NCBI GenBank assembly: GCA_020860205.1
Contig: JAJBUU010000027.1
Coordinates: 47,667 to 97,243 of the forward strand
Source of the DNA: Oscillospiraceae bacterium
Lineage (GTDB): Bacteria; Bacillota; Clostridia; Oscillospirales; Oscillospiraceae
Length of the DNA: 49,577 nt
Reading direction: 5' to 3'
Shown here: in pieces, positions 9,094-19,551 of the stretch
How positions within the stretch are numbered: the first letter of the stretch is position 1
How the letters are laid out: each line of letters starts with the position of its first letter
The notes under the pieces: generated by a model
The model's database searches: none
What the model saw: only the letters and a program-made list of their open reading frames with translations
What the model was told of the DNA's origin: nothing
Made by a program: the position numbers and the translations under genes

Positions 9094-9909
9094 TCAGGGC
9101 GGCGATTTCCTGCCCCGATGGGCGCGGTGATCGTTCCAGTTTCCGGTGTTGATATAGGCCGCCAGACTGCGTTTGAGCGATTCCGGGGCAAAGCCTGCGG
9201 CCAGCTTGAGCAGACGATAGCGGGTTTTGGGGATGCAAACGGCTTTGCCGCGCATCAGCGCCGCAAAGCCCGCGCGGGCGACCTCCTCCGCGGTCATGGG
9301 CGCGAACCATTTGTTCTCGCTGCTCATATGCGCCTCCCGTTCAAAATTTGTCGCGGTGGGGCCGGGACAAAGGCAGGTGACGGTAACGCCCGTTCCCTCC
9401 AGTTCTTTGGAAACTGCCTGCGAAAGCGAAAACACAAACGCCTTTGCCGCAAAATACATGGCCATATAAGGGCCTGGCTCGAACGCCGCGATGGAGGCAA
9501 GATTCAAAATGCGTCCGCCGCCGCGCCGCGCCATATCCGCGCCGTAAAGCTGCAAAAGCTGAGCCAATGTCAGCATATCCAAACCGGCGAGACTGCGCGC
9601 CCGCTGCCACGGGATTTCGACAAAGCGCCCGTAATCGCCGACACCCGCGTTATTCAGCAGTACATCAACCGAGAGCCCAGCGGCACTCACCGCGTCATAA
9701 AGCTCCTGTGCGGCATCCTCGCGGGACAAATCCTTCCGGATCGTCAGCACATGGATACCATATTTCGCTGCATACTCCACCTTCATTGCATCCAGCCCTG
9801 TCAGGTTGCGCCCGACCAGCACCATGTCATAGCCGCGCGCAGCAAACAGGTCCGCAAACGCGCGTCCGATGCCGCTTGCAGCGCCGGTGATCAAAACCGT
9901 CTGATTCAT
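9094..9909 (-). CDS. Short-chain dehydrogenase/reductase
   Basis: This 271-residue NAD(P)-dependent oxidoreductase of the classical SDR type has the Rossmann motif GAASGIG near residue 10. It also has LLNNAGVGDYG around the NAG motif, a catalytic serine in ILNLASIAAFEPG, and the Tyr-xxx-Lys pair in MYFAAKAFV. The CLCPGPTATNF segment is typical of SDR proteins acting on lipids or carbonyl compounds (YqjQ/DltE-like). Substrate cannot be told from sequence. GAGGTGA lies upstream of the ATG at 9909. The gene is convergent with the DUF975 gene and stands alone. Confidence 0.88.
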   Translation of the reverse strand: MNQTVLITGAASGIGRAFADLFAARGYDMVLVGRNLTGLDAMKVEYAAKYGIHVLTIRKDLSREDAAQELYDAVSAAGLSVDVLLNNAGVGDYGRFVEIPWQRARSLAGLDMLTLAQLLQLYGADMARRGGGRILNLASIAAFEPGPYMAMYFAAKAFVFSLSQAVSKELEGTGVTVTCLCPGPTATNFEREAHMSSENKWFAPMTAEEVARAGFAALMRGKAVCIPKTRYRLLKLAAGFAPESLKRSLAAYINTGNWNDHRAHRGRKSPP

Positions 9910-10235
9910 GCATTCACCTCATATGCCGCGCGCCCTGTTTGCGCCGCATACGCGGCGGTGGCGCGCCATCTGCATCTCATACTGCAATTTCCGTTCATCA
10001 GATTCTTTTCAAAAAATGTTTTCCGCTATCCCACGCAAGCCGGTGTTTTGCCGCACGGACACAGGGCGTCACCCGTATAAATGCGTCCGCGATAGCTGAA
10101 CGACGCTCGTTCGCCCGCTGCGCACACGGATTTGTGCGGTGAGAAGTCCATAAGAAAACGGCGCAGCCGAAGCCGCGCCGTTTTTTTCTGTTTATGCGGT
10201 TCCCGCCGATTGTTTGCGGGGATCGGGAGGGGAGA
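9910..10235. other. Spacer between the SDR gene and tuf
   Basis: No convincing gene is seen here: the short reading frames are arginine-rich shadows. The spacer holds the tuf terminator (10159-10180) and must hold the SDR promoter, which I could not place. Confidence 0.5.
10159..10180 (-). terminator. Intrinsic terminator of tuf (possibly bidirectional)
   Basis: Read on the minus strand it is CGGCGCGGC-TTCG-GCTGCGCCG, a 9-bp stem with one G-T pair and a UUCG tetraloop, followed by TTTTCTTAT. On the plus strand the same hairpin is followed by seven T (10181-10187), so it could also stop transcription from the other side. It lies 56 bp after the tuf stop. Confidence 0.85.
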
Positions 10236-11438
10236 TTACTCCTCCACGTCGATGACAACGCCGGAGCCGACGGTACGACCGCCCTCGCGGATTGCGAAGC
10301 GGAGTCCCTTCTCGATAGCGATCGGGGTGATCAGCTCGACCTTCATATCGACGTTATCGCCAGGCATACACATCTCAACGCCTTCCGGCAACGTGATAAC
10401 GCCGGTCACGTCGGTGGTACGGAAATAGAACTGCGGGCGATAGTTGTTGAAGAATGGGGTGTGACGTCCGCCTTCCTCTTTGGACAGAACATAGACTTGG
10501 CCGGTGAACTTCTTCAGCGGCTTGATGGACTTCGGCGCTGCCAGAACCTGACCACGCTCGACGGACTTCTTGTCAATGCCGCGGAGCAGGCAGCCGACGT
10601 TATCGCCAGCCTCGGCATACTCCAGCGTCTTGTGGAACATCTCGGTGCCGGTGATGGTGGTTTCCTTGATCTCGTCTTCCAGACCAACGATCTCGACCTT
10701 GTCACCGATCTTGACCTGACCACGCTCGACACGGCCGGTAACGACGGTGCCACGGCCGGAGATAGTGAACACGTCCTCGATGGGCATCAGGAACGGCTGG
10801 TCGGACTTGCGCTCCGGAGTCGGGATCCAGGTGTCAACTGCATCCATCAGCTCCTTGATGCACTGATATTCCTCGGCGTTCGGGTCGGTGGACTCGGAAA
10901 CCAGCGCGTTCAGCGCGCTGCCGCGGATGATCGGGGTATCGTCGCCGGGGAAGCCATAGAAGTCCAGCAGCTCGCGCACTTCCATCTCGACCAGCTCCAG
11001 CAGCTCCTCGTCATCCACCTGGTCGCACTTGTTCAGGAACACCAGCACGGAGGGGACGTTCACCTGGCGGGCCAGCAGCAGGTGCTCGCGGGTCTGCGCC
11101 ATCGGGCCGTCGGAAGCAGCGATGACCAGAATCGCGCCGTCCATCTGCGCAGCGCCGGTGATCATGTTCTTGATATAGTCGGCGTGACCCGGGCAGTCAA
11201 CGTGTGCATAGTGGCGGTTTGCGGTCTTGTACTCAACGTGCGCGGTGTTGATGGTGATACCACGCTCGCGCTCCTCCGGCGCCTTGTCGATGGCGCTATA
11301 GTCGGTATACTCGGCCTCGCCGAAGAAGGAAAGGTACTTGGTGATTGCTGCGGTCAAAGTGGTCTTGCCGTGGTCGATATGGCCGATGGTGCCGATATTG
11401 ACGTGCGGAAGGGATCTGTCGTACATCTGCTTTGCCAT
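10236..11438 (-). CDS. tuf: Translation elongation factor Tu
   Basis: EF-Tu delivers aminoacyl-tRNA to the ribosome in a GTP-dependent way. G-domain motifs are clear: [14 protein letters not shown] (G1), [12 protein letters not shown] (G2), [21 protein letters not shown] (G3) and [11 protein letters not shown] (G4). Domains 2 and 3 follow ([35 protein letters not shown]). The length of 400 is typical. AAGGAGG lies 10 bp before the ATG. It is the last gene of the str cluster but also has its own promoter at 11504-11532. Confidence 0.98.
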   Translation of the reverse strand: MAKQMYDRSLPHVNIGTIGHIDHGKTTLTAAITKYLSFFGEAEYTDYSAIDKAPEERERGITINTAHVEYKTANRHYAHVDCPGHADYIKNMITGAAQMDGAILVIAASDGPMAQTREHLLLARQVNVPSVLVFLNKCDQVDDEELLELVEMEVRELLDFYGFPGDDTPIIRGSALNALVSESTDPNAEEYQCIKELMDAVDTWIPTPERKSDQPFLMPIEDVFTISGRGTVVTGRVERGQVKIGDKVEIVGLEDEIKETTITGTEMFHKTLEYAEAGDNVGCLLRGIDKKSVERGQVLAAPKSIKPLKKFTGQVYVLSKEEGGRHTPFFNNYRPQFYFRTTDVTGVITLPEGVEMCMPGDNVDMKVELITPIAIEKGLRFAIREGGRTVGSGVVIDVEE

Positions 11439-11503
11439 GATGGGATATCCTCCTTAAAAAATAAATATAATGAAACGGTGATACTTTCGGATTTCTGGAA
11501 ACC

Positions 11504-11532
11504 AATATACAGTATTTTTGCGCGCTTTGCAA
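11504..11532 (-). promoter_or_regulatory. Sigma-A promoter of tuf
   Basis: On the minus strand TTGCAA (11532-11527), a 17-bp spacer and TATATT (11509-11504) lie about 65 bp upstream of the tuf ATG, in the 125-bp gap after fusA. This would let tuf be expressed independently of the upstream ribosomal genes. Confidence 0.75.
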
Positions 11533-11563
11533 CAAAAATTTGTATTTTTCCCGCAGAGTTTTT

Positions 11564-13636
<2,073 letters not shown>

Positions 13637-13654
13637 GCCTCAACTCTCCTCAAA

Positions 13655-14125
13655 TTACCAGCGGAAGTGCGCGAAGGCCTTGTTGGACTCGGCCATCTTG
13701 TGCACGTCCTCGCGTTTTTTGACGGAGGCGCCGGTGTTGTTGCAGGCATCCATGATTTCGTTGGCCAGACGCTCCTTCATGGTCTTTTCGCTGCGCTTGC
13801 GGGAATAATCCGTCAGCCAGCGCAGGCCGAGTGTCTGACGACGGGCAGGACGGACCTCAATCGGGACCTGGTAGGTCGCGCCGCCGACACGGCGAGCCTT
13901 GACCTCCAGCTCCGGCATGATGTTGTTCATCGCTTCGGTGAACGCATCCAGACCGTTCTTGCCTGTCTTTTCCTCGATGATGTGGAAGGCGTCATAAACG
14001 ACCTTTTGTGCGACGCCCTTTTTGCCATCGAGCATAATGCTGTTGATCAGCTTGGTCACCAGGACGCTGTTGTATACAGGATCCGGCAAAACCTCTCTTT
14101 TGGGAACATTACCTCTTCTTGGCAC
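13655..14125 (-). CDS. rpsG: 30S ribosomal protein S7
   Basis: S7 is a primary assembly protein of the 30S head. The protein reads (M)[19 protein letters not shown] and continues [20 protein letters not shown], the S7 signature. The start is a GTG at 14125: this gives exactly the family length of 156 residues, and AAGGAGG lies 8 bp upstream. An in-frame ATG 18 bp further upstream would place the ribosome-binding site inside the gene and is rejected. Confidence 0.96.
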   Translation of the reverse strand: MPRRGNVPKREVLPDPVYNSVLVTKLINSIMLDGKKGVAQKVVYDAFHIIEEKTGKNGLDAFTEAMNNIMPELEVKARRVGGATYQVPIEVRPARRQTLGLRWLTDYSRKRSEKTMKERLANEIMDACNNTGASVKKREDVHKMAESNKAFAHFRW

Positions 14126-14264
14126 TGTGCTTCCCTCCTTCATTATGAAATGATGTCAACGGTACTCGAACGCGAATGCTTCGCGCCCGCTGCGCCCTGA
14201 GGTTTTACTGACATATATATGAAAACATAAAAACAACAGGGCAAATGCTTTGCTTTTGTGGGGA

Positions 14265-14684
14265 TTACTTTTTCGCTTTGGGACGCTTGGTTCCGTACTT
14301 GGAGCGACCCTGCATACGGCCGTCCACGCCCTGCGCGTCCAGCGCGCCGCGGATGATGTGGTAACGCACACCAGGAAGGTCCTTGACACGGCCGCCGCGG
14401 ATCATGACGACGGAGTGCTCCTGCAGATTGTGTCCCTCGCCGGGGATGTAGGCCGTGACCTCGTAGCCGTTGGTCAGACGCACACGGGCGATTTTACGCA
14501 GCGCGGAGTTCGGTTTTTTCGGCGTTGCGGTACGCACTGCGGTGCATACGCCGCGCTTCTGCGGGGAGGGGAGGTCGGTCTCCGCGTTCTTCAGGGTGTT
14601 CAGACCCTTCTGCATCGCGGGGGAGTTGGACTTGTAGGTGGTCTTTTCTCTGCCCTTACGGACAAGCTGATTAAAGGTTGGCAA
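14265..14684 (-). CDS. rpsL: 30S ribosomal protein S12
   Basis: S12 of the decoding centre. The sequence [13 protein letters not shown], then [59 protein letters not shown] is unmistakable. TTG at 14684 is the start, giving 139 residues; AAAGGAGG lies 8 bp before it, and the next upstream ATG would add 17 residues not found in the family. The Lys in [11 protein letters not shown], where streptomycin-resistance changes map in other bacteria, is the usual residue. It is the first gene of the operon. Confidence 0.96.
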   Translation of the reverse strand: MPTFNQLVRKGREKTTYKSNSPAMQKGLNTLKNAETDLPSPQKRGVCTAVRTATPKKPNSALRKIARVRLTNGYEVTAYIPGEGHNLQEHSVVMIRGGRVKDLPGVRYHIIRGALDAQGVDGRMQGRSKYGTKRPKAKK

Positions 14685-14741
14685 TGGTTGTTCCTCCTTT
14701 CCTTTTTGATTTTTGGACGCAATACGCCCATACAAGGCTGC

Positions 14742-14770
14742 ATTTTATCATACCGTTTCCTGCTTGTCAA
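14742..14770 (-). promoter_or_regulatory. Sigma-A promoter of the str operon
   Basis: On the minus strand TTGACA (14770-14765), a 17-bp spacer and TAAAAT (14747-14742) form a near-consensus promoter about 58 bp upstream of the rpsL start. It is nearly back-to-back with the nnrD promoter on the plus strand. Confidence 0.88.
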
Positions 14771-14811
14771 GAAATTTTTCCGGCGGTGAAAAAGTTTGGC
14801 GCGGCGGGGGT

Positions 14812-14839
14812 TTGACTTTTTTGCAAAGCGGACTATAAT
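14812..14839 (+). promoter_or_regulatory. Sigma-A promoter of nnrD
   Basis: TTGACT (14812-14817), a 16-bp spacer and a consensus TATAAT (14834-14839) lie 38 bp upstream of the nnrD ATG. Confidence 0.85.
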
Positions 14840-14877
14840 AACCCCGTAGAGCGTTCTCTGGAAAAGAGGTGCATCAT

Positions 14878-15747
14878 ATGCCGGAGGCGATCCCGCTGCG
14901 GGCGGATGCGCTGCGTCTGCCGCGGCGCAGCGCCGAATCACACAAAGGCGATTATGGCAGGCTGCTCATTCTGGGCGGCTGCGTGGGCTATACCGGCGCG
15001 CCGACCCTGTGCGCGCGTGCGGCTGTGCGCGGCGGCGCGGGGCTGGTATATCTCGGCGTTCCCGCGCCTATATATAATATCACGGCGGTGAAAAACGACG
15101 AGGCGATGCCGTTCCCGCTTCCGGCGGACGCGGACGGGCGGTTCTCTCCGGCGGCGGCGGACGCGGCGCTGGCGCGCCTGCGGAGCTGCGACGTTTGCGC
15201 CGTGGGGCCGGGCATGGGACGCGGCGCGGGCGGCGTGGCGCTGATGGAAGCGCTGCTGCAAAGCGACGGGGCGCAGCCGCTGGTGATCGACGCGGACGGA
15301 CTGAACGCGCTCTCCGGGCGTATGGAGCTGCTGCACCGCCGCAGGGCGCCGACGGTGCTGACCCCGCACGACGGAGAATTCCTGCGGCTTGGCGGGGACC
15401 TGTGCGGCTCCCGCACCGCCGCCGCGCAGCGCTTTGCGGAGGAGCATGGCTGCATCCTGATTTTGAAGGGACACCGCTCCCTTGCCGCTTTCCCGGATGG
15501 GACGGTTTACCGCAACACCTGTGGGAATCCCGGCATGGCGAAGGGCGGCAGCGGCGATGTGCTGACCGGCGTGCTTGCTGCGATGCTGGGACAGCTTCCC
15601 GTCCGGCGCGCGGTGCTGACGGGACTGTTTCTCCATTCGTTTGCGGGCGATCTCTGCTGCGCGCGATTTGGCGAATACGCAATGACCGCGTCAGACCTGA
15701 TCGAAACGCTGCCGGAGGCAACGGCAAAACTGCTGGAGGAGGCATGA
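14878..15747 (+). CDS. nnrD: ADP-dependent NAD(P)H-hydrate dehydratase
   Basis: This 289-residue protein repairs hydrated NAD(P)H. It has the YjeF C-terminal (ribokinase-like) signatures: SHKGDYGRLLILGGCVGYTGAP, CAVGPGMGRG, VIDADGLNAL, TVLTPHDGEF and NPGMAKGGSGDVLTGVLAAML. The N-terminal epimerase domain of the fused form is absent, so this is the stand-alone dehydratase. ATG at 14878 is preferred over an upstream GTG because AAGAGGTG is spaced 7 bp from it. It leads the run nnrD-lipoprotein-alr. Confidence 0.92.
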   Translation: MPEAIPLRADALRLPRRSAESHKGDYGRLLILGGCVGYTGAPTLCARAAVRGGAGLVYLGVPAPIYNITAVKNDEAMPFPLPADADGRFSPAAADAALARLRSCDVCAVGPGMGRGAGGVALMEALLQSDGAQPLVIDADGLNALSGRMELLHRRRAPTVLTPHDGEFLRLGGDLCGSRTAAAQRFAEEHGCILILKGHRSLAAFPDGTVYRNTCGNPGMAKGGSGDVLTGVLAAMLGQLPVRRAVLTGLFLHSFAGDLCCARFGEYAMTASDLIETLPEATAKLLEEA

Positions 15748-15757
15748 AAACGGGCAA

Positions 15758-16327
15758 ATGAAACGTGCGGCTTTGTCTGCACTGATGATAACGGCGCTGC
15801 TGCTGACCGGCTGCGGCGGTGCAGAGACGGAGGAGCGGCTGGAACGCCGACAGGCGGAGCTGGCTGCGGCGGAGGAGATTTCCTTCACCGCGCATATCAC
15901 CGCGAATCTGGGCGACGAGGCGTTCCTTTGCACGCTCGCGTGCTGCGCCACACAGGAGACGGTCATGGCGGAGGTCACGGAGCCGGAGATGCTGGCTGGG
16001 ATCCGCGCCGTTTTGCAGGGCGGCGATGCATTGCTGCAATATGACGGCGTAGAGCTGGTGATCGGCGCGGGACTGGCACAGAGCGCCGTGAACCCGATGG
16101 CCGCCGTGCCGCTGTTCTTTGATGCGCTGCGCACCGGCTATGTCCAGCGCACATGGAGCGAACAGGGGGAGCAGGGCGTGCTGACCGCCGCAGAAATTTA
16201 TGTTTCGGACGATTATGCGCTGACGATGTACTTTGAAGCGGAAACGCTGATTCCCGTTTATGCCGTCCTGGCCGCGGACGGGGAAACGCTGATTTCCTGC
16301 GAGATACAGTCGTTTGTATCCGGCTGA
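15758..16327 (+). CDS. Predicted lipoprotein, function unknown
   Basis: A 189-residue protein with a short basic start (MKRAALS), a hydrophobic stretch and a lipobox LLTGC, with Cys19 as the likely lipidated residue. The mature part is beta-rich in appearance (FTAHITANLGDEAFLCTLAC; YDGVELVIGAGLAQSAVNP; LTAAEIYVSDDYALTMYFEAETLIPVYAVL). That resembles LolA/LppX-like or sporulation-type lipoproteins of Clostridia. I do not recognise it firmly. It lies 10 bp after nnrD; GGAGGAGG in the nnrD tail may serve as ribosome-binding site. Confidence 0.7.
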   Translation: MKRAALSALMITALLLTGCGGAETEERLERRQAELAAAEEISFTAHITANLGDEAFLCTLACCATQETVMAEVTEPEMLAGIRAVLQGGDALLQYDGVELVIGAGLAQSAVNPMAAVPLFFDALRTGYVQRTWSEQGEQGVLTAAEIYVSDDYALTMYFEAETLIPVYAVLAADGETLISCEIQSFVSG

Positions 16328-16533
16328 GCGCGGACGCGCCGACCGTCAGAACTTCGCTGCAACAGCCCGAAATACGCAGGGTATGATCCGCAGGGGGAGT
16401 ATGCCCCGCCCTGCGGCGCTCCGGAGCCTGCGGTTTTGCGTCCTGTTTTGCCGAAGCATTTTTGCGCGATCCGCGCCTGCCGCATGATGCGGCGTTACAT
16501 GAAAATAGAACTGTAGAAATGGAGCAGAAAAAG

Positions 16534-17652
16534 ATGGAAACGGAAGCCGAAACCAGACGGACCTGGGCGGAGATTTCGCTGGACAATATTGCGCATAATA
16601 TGCACGCCATTCGCGCGGCGCTGCCCGCAGGGACAAAATTTTTAGGCGTGGTAAAGGCGGATGCTTATGGTCATGGGGCGATTCCTGTGGCGCGGCGGCT
16701 GGAAACGGAGGGCGCGGACTATCTGGCCGTCGCCTGTCTGGACGAGGCGCTGGCGCTGCGCAGCGCGGGGATTCAGGCACCGGTGCTGATTCTGGGCTAC
16801 ACGCCGCCGGAGTGTGTTCCGGAGCTGATCGCCCGGCGCGTCACGCAGGCGTTGGGCAGTGCGGCGGATGCGGCGGCTTATGCGGCTGCTGCGCGCGCGT
16901 GCGGCGGAACGCTGCGCGTCCATATCAAGATGGACACCGGTATGAGCCGGCTTGGATTTTCGTGGGAGGACGCCGCCGACATCGCCGCCGCCTGCCGCCT
17001 GCCGGAGCTGGAGCCGGAGGGGATTTTTACGCATTTCGCCATGTCCGATCTGCCGGGGGATGCGGCGGCAAAGTCCTACACGGAGATGCAGTTTGCCCGA
17101 TTCACCGGAACCATCGCCGCGCTGGAGCAGGCGGGCGTCCGTTTCCAAATCCGCCATTGCGCAAACAGCGGCGCTGTGGTAAACTATGTGGAGATGACGG
17201 CGCTGGATATGGCGCGTCCCGGCATTCTGCTCTATGGCTATGGCGACAGCAGCGGGCGGCTGGGTCTGCGCCCCTGTATGCGGCTGATGAGCCGCGTCTG
17301 CGCGGTGCATCAGTATGCCGCCGGGACCCGCGTCAGCTATGGCGGCACATTTACCACATCCCGCGAAACGCGTATGGGCGTCGTCCCTGCCGGTTATGCG
17401 GACGGCCTGCACCGCTGCATCAGCAACCGCTGCGCGTTCGCCGTTCCCGGCGGCATGGCGCCGCAGCGCGGACGCATCTGCATGGATATGTGCATGATCG
17501 ACCTGACCGATCTGCCGGAGGCCGGTTTGGGGTCACCTGTGGAGATTTTTGGCGAAACCGCCGGACTGGACGCGATGGCGGAGGCCGCCGGAACCATCAC
17601 TTGTGAGCTGCTGTGCAGCGTTTCCCGGCGCGTCCCGCGGGTTTATCGCTGA
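16534..17652 (+). CDS. alr: Alanine racemase
   Basis: A fold-type III PLP enzyme that makes D-alanine for peptidoglycan. The PLP lysine is in VVKADAYGHG (Lys41 from this start), the catalytic tyrosine in RVSYGGTF (about Tyr269), and the substrate-contact region ICMDMCMIDLTD is present. ATG at 16534 has GGAG 9 bp upstream and gives 372 residues; ATG 16519 (five codons earlier) is possible. Upstream 16328-16533 holds no gene. A MazF-type gene follows, as alr precedes ndoAI-ndoA in Bacillus. Confidence 0.94.
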   Translation: METEAETRRTWAEISLDNIAHNMHAIRAALPAGTKFLGVVKADAYGHGAIPVARRLETEGADYLAVACLDEALALRSAGIQAPVLILGYTPPECVPELIARRVTQALGSAADAAAYAAAARACGGTLRVHIKMDTGMSRLGFSWEDAADIAAACRLPELEPEGIFTHFAMSDLPGDAAAKSYTEMQFARFTGTIAALEQAGVRFQIRHCANSGAVVNYVEMTALDMARPGILLYGYGDSSGRLGLRPCMRLMSRVCAVHQYAAGTRVSYGGTFTTSRETRMGVVPAGYADGLHRCISNRCAFAVPGGMAPQRGRICMDMCMIDLTDLPEAGLGSPVEIFGETAGLDAMAEAAGTITCELLCSVSRRVPRVYR

Positions 17653-17680
17653 GAGATCCCCAAAAGAAACCCGTATAAAA

Positions 17681-17697
17681 TCCCCGCGCTCCGGGGA
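17681..17697. other. Small hairpin between alr and mazF
   Basis: TCCCCG and CGGGGA pair across a 5-nt loop. There is no T-run on the plus strand, so it may be a pause or processing site rather than a terminator. Confidence 0.35.
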
Positions 17698-17768
17698 GAA
17701 TGATAACACGGCCCTACATAAACTGTGATGGGGCGGTCATTTTTTTCCGGATTGGAGCGTGAGCAGAT

Positions 17769-18128
17769 ATGAATACGGTCAAACGCAGCGATGTGAAGCG
17801 CGGGGACATTTATTTTGCGGATCTGAGCCCGGTGGTGGGCAGCGAGCAGGGCGGAATGCGCCCGGTGCTGATCGTGCAGAACAACACCGGCAACCGCCAT
17901 TCCCCGACGGTGATCGCGGCGGCGATCACCAGCCAGATGGGCAAGGCGCGGCTGCCGACGCACATCGAGCTGACAGGTCCCAGCTGCGGACTTTCGCGGG
18001 ACAGCGTGATTTTGCTGGAACAGATCCGCACCATTGATAAGACGCGCCTGCGGGAGCGGATGGGACGGCTGGACGATGCAACCATGTCGAAGGTGGATAA
18101 TGCGATTTCCGTCAGCTTTGGTCTGTGA
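17769..18128 (+). CDS. ndoA: MazF/EndoA-type endoribonuclease toxin
   Basis: This 119-residue protein matches the Bacillus EndoA (MazF/PemK) pattern almost throughout: [20 protein letters not shown], then [39 protein letters not shown] and [16 protein letters not shown]. The conserved Arg in GMRPVL and the Thr in AAITSQ, expected at the active site, are present. MazF toxins cut single-stranded mRNA at short motifs. The usual antitoxin gene upstream is missing: only 116 bp separate it from alr. A weak GGAG site precedes the ATG. Confidence 0.9.
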   Translation: MNTVKRSDVKRGDIYFADLSPVVGSEQGGMRPVLIVQNNTGNRHSPTVIAAAITSQMGKARLPTHIELTGPSCGLSRDSVILLEQIRTIDKTRLRERMGRLDDATMSKVDNAISVSFGL

Positions 18129-18188
18129 CCGGCGGATGGCACGAAGGAACCCGGCGGCTTCGCCGCCGCGCGGTACAGGGAGGTACAT

Positions 18189-18638
18189 ATGCAAAGAAGG
18201 CGCATCCGTATCGAGGCTTTTGTCGCCGCCGCGCTGCTGCTGGCGGGCGTTTCCGCTTATGCCGCCGGGAGCTACGGCAGCAGCAGCGACCCGCTGATTA
18301 CCAAAAGCTATCTGGACGAGGTGGTGCAGCCGCAGCTGGAGGCGGCTGTGGAGGAGGCGACCGGCGCGGGGACATTTGCCGTTGTGACGCTGGACGCGGG
18401 CGACCGCGTCACCTGTGCCGTTGGGACGGAGCTTGTGCTGCGCTTTGGCAGTGCTGCGGCGTATGCTTATGACAGCGCGGACACCGCGCTTGTGGATACC
18501 ACGACTGCCGCCGCGCTGCAGCACGGCAGCGTGCTGAACGTGAACCACCTTTATATGGTGACGATCGCGGGCAATGGCTTCACAGCCGGGTCGGGCGGCG
18601 CAAAGCTGCTGATTTCCGGAGAATATACGGTGGGGTAA
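18189..18638 (+). CDS. Exported protein of unknown function
   Basis: 149 residues, beginning MQRRRIRIEAFVAAALLLAGVSAYA, a clear signal peptide or N-terminal anchor. The rest is hydrophobic-polar alternating (FAVVTLDAGDRVTCAVGTELVLRFGSAAAYA; LNVNHLYMVTIAGNGFTAGSGGAKLLISGEYTVG). This suggests a small beta-sheet domain outside the membrane. Similar small exported proteins occur near alr/mazF in Clostridia as far as I recall, but no function is known to me. AGGGAGG lies upstream of the ATG. Confidence 0.65.
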   Translation: MQRRRIRIEAFVAAALLLAGVSAYAAGSYGSSSDPLITKSYLDEVVQPQLEAAVEEATGAGTFAVVTLDAGDRVTCAVGTELVLRFGSAAAYAYDSADTALVDTTTAAALQHGSVLNVNHLYMVTIAGNGFTAGSGGAKLLISGEYTVG

Positions 18639-18668
18639 GCCACCGCCGCAGCCGATGACCGCGTCCCG

Positions 18669-18735
18669 CTGCAAAAAGTGCATAGCTTCTCTGCCGGGTG
18701 CATATCATGTTGGTATGCATCCGATTTTTTTGCAG
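18669..18735. other. Nested inverted repeats upstream of the acidic-protein gene
   Basis: An outer pair CTGCAAAAA (18669-18677) / TTTTTGCAG (18727-18735) encloses an inner pair TGCATA (18699-18704) / TATGCA (18714-18719). The end is 18 bp before the next ATG. It could be a terminator for the upstream gene or a structured leader. Confidence 0.4.
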
Positions 18736-18753
18736 AGGTACGGGAGGGAAACG

Positions 18754-19422
18754 ATGCTTACATATCCCATTTTCATCGACGGTGCGCCGTGCGGGAAGCT
18801 GACGGTGGACCAGCAGGGCGGACGGACGGTGTTTGACGCGGAGTGCCGGATGCGCCCCGATCTGCTGCGGCTGTCCGTTTATGGCGGGGGACGCGAGGGC
18901 TATCTGGGCGTTCTTTCGCCGGAGGACGGCGCGCTGCGGCTGCACCGGGCATTCAGCCGCAATGCGCTGCGGGAGTTCCCGGCGGAGATCGAGCGCGTGG
19001 AGCGCGCCGGTCAGCCGCCAGAGGAACCGGCTCCACCGCCGGACGCAGAGGCAGGAACGGAAACGCGGGACGGTTCAGGCACTGAGGCGGAAACGGAAGC
19101 ACGGAACGAACCGGACGCGGAAGCAGAAGCGGAGACGGACGCGGCAGCACAGGCACAGGATGATTTGGCTGTGACGGCGTGCGCAGAGGACGCAGAGAAT
19201 ACGGAGAACACAGAGGACACGGACGCCACGGAGGACGCGGCAGACCTGCTCTGGTACTCCACAACGGACGGTGCGCTGGTCTGCTTTGACGGTACGCGGA
19301 CGCTCCTTGCGCTCACGCCGGACGATCCCCGTGTGCCGACAGGCGTTCCCGCCGCCCGCCGCAGCATCGAGGGGCGCGCCTATCTGGTCTATGCCACGAA
19401 GAACGGACGGATTGTGCGCTGA
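18754..19422 (+). CDS. Protein of unknown function with acidic linker
   Basis: 222 residues. The N-terminal part (MLTYPIFIDGAPCGKLTVDQQG, then AECRMRPDLLRLSVYGGGREGYLGVLSPEDGALRLHRAFSR) reads as a small beta domain. Residues about 95-170 are a low-complexity stretch rich in Glu, Ala, Thr and Asp. A conserved-looking C-terminal part follows (LLWYSTTDGALVCFDGTRTLLALTPDDPRVP; YLVYATKNGRIVR). No signal peptide or membrane span is seen, so it is probably cytoplasmic. ATG 18754 is chosen for its GGGAGGG site. I do not recognise the family. Confidence 0.65.
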   Translation: MLTYPIFIDGAPCGKLTVDQQGGRTVFDAECRMRPDLLRLSVYGGGREGYLGVLSPEDGALRLHRAFSRNALREFPAEIERVERAGQPPEEPAPPPDAEAGTETRDGSGTEAETEARNEPDAEAEAETDAAAQAQDDLAVTACAEDAENTENTEDTDATEDAADLLWYSTTDGALVCFDGTRTLLALTPDDPRVPTGVPAARRSIEGRAYLVYATKNGRIVR

Positions 19423-19464
19423 GATTTGGACAGAACATCCAAAGGCTGACCCCTCTGACCCAAT

Positions 19465-19494
19465 GCAAACGGCCTTGCCACCGGCGCCGTTTGC
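19465..19494 (+). terminator. Possible terminator before the crotonase gene
   Basis: A 9-bp perfect stem (GCAAACGGC / GCCGTTTGC) with a 12-nt loop lies 43 bp after the preceding stop. It lacks a T-run. Confidence 0.4.
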
Positions 19495-19551
19495 GTGGTA
19501 AGCTACAATTATGGCAATATCGAACAAATGATTTCAGGAGGTTTTTGCAAA

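Noticed and set aside
15080-16039. 319-codon minus-strand frame opposite nnrD and the lipoprotein gene
   Set aside because: It is an arginine/proline-rich shadow without start signals.
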